A stretch of 64,000 nt of DNA from Mauremys mutica (Eukaryota > Chordata > Testudines > Geoemydidae): contig NC_059075.1 in assembly GCF_020497125.1 (NCBI RefSeq), positions 107,361,222-107,425,221 of the forward strand, written 5' to 3'. Under the pieces are notes generated by a model. The model made no database searches. It saw only the letters and a list, made by a program, of their open reading frames with translations, and was not told the DNA's origin. The position numbers and the translations under genes were made by a program. This document shows, piece after piece, positions 59,238-64,000 of this stretch (position 1 is its first letter; each line of letters begins with the position of its first letter).

Positions 59238-59520
59238 GGCCTTGTCTACATGACAAATGCTTTGCTAGTATAGCTGTAGCAGTACAGCTATACCAGCAGA
59301 GCCCCCTAGTGTAGATGCAGCAAATACCAACAAGGAATTTTTCTGTTGACATAGCAACACCACTTCTCAAAACAATTTTAGTCATGCTCAAAGAAGCACT
59401 CTTCTGCCAGCAAAGTTGCACCTATACTGAGGTTTTGTCATCAGAGCTATGTCTCTAGGGTTTTTCATATCTCTGACTGATATAGCTATGCCAACAAAGC
59501 TTTGTAGAGTAGACCTGGGC
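59238..59520. mobile_element. Harbinger-type MITE
   Basis: Starts GGCCTTGTCTACA and ends GTAGACCTGGGC, flanked by TAA at 59235-59237 and 59521-59523. The ends match those of the 24112-28983 transposon, so it could have been mobilised by related transposases. Internal 'gtatagctgtagcagtacag' and 'gatatagctatgccaacaaa' mirror each other. Confidence 0.88.
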
Positions 59521-59523
59521 TAA

Positions 59524-60924
59524 CAGTGCACTGCAACACTGCAGACCAATCCAGAACAGAAACTGAAGAAGAATGATAGCTCAAAGTGAATGTGCAGAGA
59601 GAATTTTAGGCAGGGAGAATGTAGTTACCTGAGCACTAGCACAGTATGGACTCAGAGTGGTAGCTACTGAATCACTGACTGTTCTGCATACCCTCAAACA
59701 ATCCAGTTCCCTTGCTGCTGTGAAATAAAAGAAAGTAAACACTGTTGACAGGCTGTTGAATTAGCAAATACAATGGCTCTTCCACTGATCATAAAGCCCC
59801 TCATCCAAGTCCTCCAAAGTAAAGATAGGGAAGGATGATTTCCCCTTCTTCAGACCATTTAGCAGCCCATTTTCAAACCCAGGGGTGATCAGACCTCATG
59901 TCAGCAGATAATACTCAGTGGTCTATTTGGCCTTTGAAAGGTGTGTGGCTCTCCAGTTAACTGTAATGGGAACTGTAATGCACAGGTACTGAGAGGGGGC
60001 ACATACCTCTAACTCTCTTTGCTGTATACCAGCACTACAAAGAGAGACTCTTATAAATCCAGCTTTAACCAGAGAACCTGTGAGAAAGCTAGACTAAAAA
60101 CCAAAACAAACAAAACAGGTAAGTCAGAGCTGACCTATAACAATGGCCAGTTCCACCAAGCTGGAATTTCTGGTTAGCTGAAATACAATAAGATTTGATT
60201 TTCTATGGTGCCTTTCAGACAGGTATCCTAAAGAACTTTGCCAAGAAATGAGATGTGCTATGACAACAGAGGTAATACTGGGGTTGAAAACATTCTCTGC
60301 ATTCATTGTGTACTTGTATTTTTACATAAATTCCTGCTCCTGCCTCCTTTGTGGGGCAAAGAGGTTCAAACACAATGGAAATGTCCATTCTAATTCTTCT
60401 CTCATTACACTGGAGAAAATCAAATCTGGGATATCTCCACTGAGTCAGTGGGGTTACACCACTGTAAAACATGTATACATGAGAACAGAATCAGGCCTAC
60501 CATCTTAGTACTCTGCAGTGACTTGGGCCATGGGAAGCCTTTTGCTGGGGGAACTCCTTGTGTGGCACTGCAGTGGCTCAATGCAGCAATGTGAAAAGGA
60601 ATTTATGGGTACCACTGTCACTACACTGGCCCATTGCCAAACACAATACAGATCTACTGGCCCAGAATGCCATGGGAGAGCTGTTCTGTGGGTGCCGTGT
60701 ACCTCTCGGATAAGGGGAGGACTCTGCACCTATTACCAATACATTTCTCTCCTGCAAAGCCCTTTCACTGTGGCTTTTGACTCACTGTGAAAGGACCACA
60801 GTTTCACCTTCAGAGTTTCTGACCCAAAAAAGGAGACAAAGTGCTTCAATTACAATACTCTGAGTTCCCCAAACCACCTCTACATTCCACAGCTGTATTA
60901 CAAATTAAAATTGTAATTGATGCT
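59524..60924. other. Upstream flank, no gene recognised
   Basis: A MITE fragment at about 60405-60500 ends 'acagaatcaggcct'. The short frames at 60215-60790 have no family signature. Confidence 0.45.
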
Positions 60925-61055
60925 GCTATTATTAATCTGTACTGTGATAGCACCTACACATCCCAGTAAGGAATTCAAGCCCCATTGTATGTACAGCTTC
61001 TAGCACATTTAACAAGGAGATGGCCCCTGCTGCAAAGAGCTTACAATCATCTCAG
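60925..61055 (+). repeat. Old dispersed repeat, copy 3
   Basis: 'ccccattgtatgtacagctt' and 'ctgctgcaaagagcttacaa' match 1190-1260 and 13620-13680. Confidence 0.6.
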
Positions 61056-62862
61056 TTTCTTTTTGATTGAAGAACACAGACAGATTCTGCTGTCCACTAC
61101 ACTGGTCTGAATCAGGAGTAACTCCGCTATGGTCAGTGATGTTACGCTGACTGGTGCGAGGTCAGAATCAAGTTGATAGTCTTTCCCCATCTATTCTATG
61201 TGTTGAAAGAGAACTGAAAAGGCAGAGAACTCAGAAGTCAAAGCTCTCAAGATGTGTACTGGTAATACTGAAATAACATTCGCAGGAATTGGCAGGGCCT
61301 ATAATAACAACAAATTCGAAATCAATTTTGGCAAGCATATCACAGTATCTATAGTTGCTTTGGTCTCCTAGGCTTGTGAAGAGCTATTAAAATTCAAATG
61401 AAATCAAGGGCCACGGTAATTATTCTAGTGAATTTGAAGAAAAAAAAAAGGATCCTTACTATCTTGTCATTGACTTCAATGGATCTTGGATTTCACCCTA
61501 GAATTTTATTATATTTAACCACTCACTTCACATAAAAAAAACAAAACACCTTTTTAAATAGGCTTTGTAGTTTACAGGGAAATACAAGCAACATGGAAAT
61601 TTCATTTCCTGCCTGAAGCAGCAAAACATGGAGCCCTTTAATTCTGATTTTCCTGCTATTTCAGAGCTCATTATAAATGAAAGAAAACATGTTTGGTTTG
61701 AACTATGCAGTTCTTTTGTTGAATGTCTAAAATTTAAAAATTGCCATTGTCAATAGAGTTGCATATTATATTCCTAGGGGTCCCTCTAGTGGCTAAAGCA
61801 GCAGGCTAATTTATCTTAGCCAAGTAGACCATAGAGTGGGCTGCAGGTGGGTTTATGATCTTCTGTCTCATTGTGTTTTCACACAGAGAGAAGGTGCTGA
61901 GGTTTTTCTCAGAGTAGGACGTGAATGAATAAATTCTTAGCACTTAGTTTCTGGTCTCCCAAATGAGTCAAAACACTAGGCAAAAATCTCAGAATCAATT
62001 CTCTAAAAGGGGTCTAGAGTCATCTTTTGTTAAAAGTTGGTAACAATATTTTCTAACATAATTTGAACCTTCTGATTTCGAAAATAGTTGTTACCAAGCT
62101 GAATTCTGATGTTTAGATCCTCAAACTTGCAAACAAATATGGTCACCAAAATTCACCAGAAATGTTTAAAAATACCAACAGCGTGCGAGTGAATTTGTGA
62201 GCATCAAACTGGCAAAATTCCTTTTCAGTCTATTAAGAACAGAAAATGAGAACAGATCATTGTTTTACCACCTATTTCACCCTAATATTCAACTTCTTAT
62301 GGCATTTAGTCATCCATGTATCAGAATATTAGAAATAAGTTATCATAACACATAGTTTTCTCCTTTTCTTGCATACTTAGTATTTGTTTTATGGTACATA
62401 ATGCTTTGTAATTAGAATAGAATTAATGTAGAAGTAATGGTGATACAAAAAGAGAGCACAACAGTAGTTAGATGAGACAGGGATTTAGAACACTTAGAGT
62501 TGTAGCTAAACCATGGAACTGGTAGTAAGTCTCAAGAGAGCCACGCCAGCTTCCTACAGTCCCTGCATTATTTACCCAGAATAGAAGATGTGAGTAAAGC
62601 AGGTGAACAAGGATTGCTTGGAGTAAGGGAGGCAATGGTCACCGGAAAAAAATGACAAGATGTCAAATACAGAGAGGCCATTGACAGAATTGGCCCTTCT
62701 TTCATTCAGAAGAGACAGTATCAGTTGTGTGGCACAGAAATTGCTATGCCCAATACACTAACAAAGGCAAAATGGGTAGGTAAACATCTGTAACTGATGT
62801 CTCATGTGTGGCAAGCTGTAGTGATCCCAATAAAGACACCAGTGTCCATAATGCAAGACAGT
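61056..62862. other. Upstream flank, AT-rich, nothing recognised
   Basis: A palindromic-MITE fragment lies at about 61085-61165. No gene seen. Confidence 0.45.
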
Positions 62863-62971
62863 AAAACTATGGACTGGAGATGATACATGTTTTGTGAAGA
62901 AGTGCATCCTAAACTGTGAAAACTATGGACTGGAGATGATACGTTTTGTGAAGAAGTGCATCCTAAACAGA
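62863..62971. repeat. 56-bp tandem duplication
   Basis: 'aaaactatggactggagatg...gaagaagtgcatcctaaac' occurs at 62863-62918 and again from 62919. The second copy lacks a few bases after 'gatac'. Confidence 0.9.
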
Positions 62972-63074
62972 GACTCATCTCTATAACTACAGTCAACATG
63001 AGTTAACAGTTAATGAAGGCAACTGTATTGGACCACAAAATGAGTTTGTATATCTGAAGTAAAATTACCTCATA

Positions 63075-63405
63075 GCTGCTGAAGTCAAGTATCACCTGAC
63101 TTGTTACATCCTATTTATGAGGTCTGTGGTGAAAAAGAGTGAGAGCAGCAAAATTACTGACAGCTATGCTTTGGCTTCAAAATGAGCTTCAGCAAGCAGC
63201 AAATCAAGGCCATGTTTTGGAGCTATCTGATGTTTGGCATCATTACTGCAATCTTGCAAAGGAAACTGTCATTGAAATTCCATACTCTGGCATCAGTCAA
63301 AGATCATCATTCAAGGAAAAACTCCAAACTCATATTAGGGATTTAGTTCATTTCATTTCATTGCCTGATGGGTCTCCTGCTGAGAGATAAACACTCTTAG
63401 TTCTA
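63075..63405 (+). pseudogene. Unidentified decayed coding remnant
   Basis: Readable protein-like text across frameshifts: AEVKYHLTCYI at about 63080-63112, then KKSESSKITDSYALASK, then, in the frame of 63139-63390, NELQQAANQGHVLELSDVW, ETVIEIPYSGI, FKEKLQTHIRDLVHF and SLPDGSPAER. The spacing of H and C in YHLTCY resembles a zinc-binding start seen in several transposon-associated proteins, but I cannot name the family. It is cut by the LTR at 63421. Probably an exon of a decayed mobile element. Confidence 0.45.
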
Positions 63406-63420
63406 GCCAAGTATAAATAT

Positions 63421-64000
63421 TGTGACAAAGTTCCTCCTCTACCTTGGTGGGTCCTGCGCTTATTGGCAGATTTGCTCACTTCAGTGATCTTCCCCTCTGG
63501 TGGAACCCACAATCTGGGTCAACTCCTCCTGTGTTGGATCAGGAGTTGGGAGGTTTGGGGGGAACCTGGGCCCACTCTCTACTCCAGGTTCCAGCCCAGG
63601 GCCCTGTGGATCGCAGCTGTCTAGAGTGCCTCCTGGAACAGCTGCATGACAGCTACACCTCCCTGGGCTACTTCCCCATGGCCTCCTCCAAACACCTTCT
63701 TTATCCTCACCATAGGACCTTCCTCCTGGTGTCTGATAACACTTGTACTCCTTAGTCCTCCAGCAGCACACGCACACTCTCAGCTCCTTGCGCTTCTTGC
63801 TCCCAGCTCCTCACACACCCCCCACAAACTGAAGTGAGCTCCTTTTAAAACCCAGGTCCCCTGATTAGCCTGCCTTAATTGGCTGCAGGTGTTCTAATCA
63901 GCCTGTCTGCCTTAATTGGTTCTAGCAGGTTCCTGATTACTCTAGTGCAGCCCCTGCTCTGGTCACTCAGGGAACAGAAAACTACTCATCCAGCAACCAG
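63421..64000 (-). mobile_element. LTR at the window edge
   Basis: Starts TGTGACAAAGTTCCTCC at 63421 and is C/T-rich throughout. On the minus strand a TTTTAAAAGG TATA-like box (about 63851-63842) precedes 'agctcacttcagtttgtggg', so the promoter probably points left. It runs off the window, and whether it is solo cannot be decided. Open frames inside it are not genes. Confidence 0.65.

Noticed and set aside
63444..63777. 103-codon plus and 98-codon minus frames
   Set aside because: They lie within an LTR and have no coding signature.
43900..64000. TRPM5 or another neighbour gene upstream of KCNQ1
   Set aside because: TRPM5 is the divergent neighbour in mammals, but no exon with channel-like sequence was recognised.
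1..64000. tRNA, rRNA, CRISPR, operon or prokaryotic features
   Set aside because: None could be supported; sequence character is that of a vertebrate intron and intergenic DNA.

Overview
This window looks like nuclear DNA of a non-mammalian amniote, most likely a turtle or tortoise. It is AT-rich, has no bacterial-style gene packing, and is full of interspersed repeats: CR1 LINEs, Penelope-like elements (PLEs), PIF/Harbinger, hAT and Tigger-like DNA transposons, Ty3/Gypsy pieces and ancient MIR/L2 fragments. This combination and the exact repeat subtypes match what I know of chelonian genomes. The taxon is an inference from repeats and was not tested by a search.

I can support one host protein-coding exon. 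The first coding exon of KCNQ1 (Kv7.1 cardiac and epithelial potassium channel) lies on the minus strand at 43364-42970. It sits in a CpG-island promoter (about 42880-43900) and ends in a perfect GTGAGT donor. Everything left of it (1-42969) is therefore part of KCNQ1 intron 1. Everything right of it is upstream flank, in which I see no host exon.

Layout. 1-17 kb: intron with an old dispersed repeat, a CR1 tail (3.26-4.08 kb), a MIR (5.3 kb), a reversed CR1 tail (7.86-8.67 kb) and two copies of a 673-bp-period LTR-like unit (10.8-12.3 kb). 17-21 kb: a palindromic MITE, a GC-rich Tigger-like foldback with TA target duplication, and a 1.77-kb PLE with a 10-bp target duplication inside an older repeat. 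22.7-29.8 kb: a three-layer nest, in which an old repeat is split by a CR1 that is itself split by a 4.87-kb PIF/Harbinger transposon. The transposon carries a decayed transposase (+), a decayed intron-containing Myb/SANT-like gene (-) and a third decayed reading frame (+) inside the Myb intron. 32-39 kb: hAT MITEs, a foldback PLE tail, another PLE tail, and an L2-like LINE split by a CR1. 39.5-43 kb: palindromic MITEs up to the KCNQ1 exon. 44-64 kb: a reversed PLE, GC-rich hAT MITEs, a PLE insertion made of opposed tails with a 13-bp target duplication, a 5' LTR plus broken SCAN-like gag of a Ty3/Gypsy element, a perfect 27-bp hairpin, an unidentified decayed coding remnant and an LTR at the right edge.

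Nothing here works as an operon or a defence system. The most informative structure is the Harbinger composite and the insertion chronology around it. The transposon genes described are all broken; only the KCNQ1 exon looks functional.
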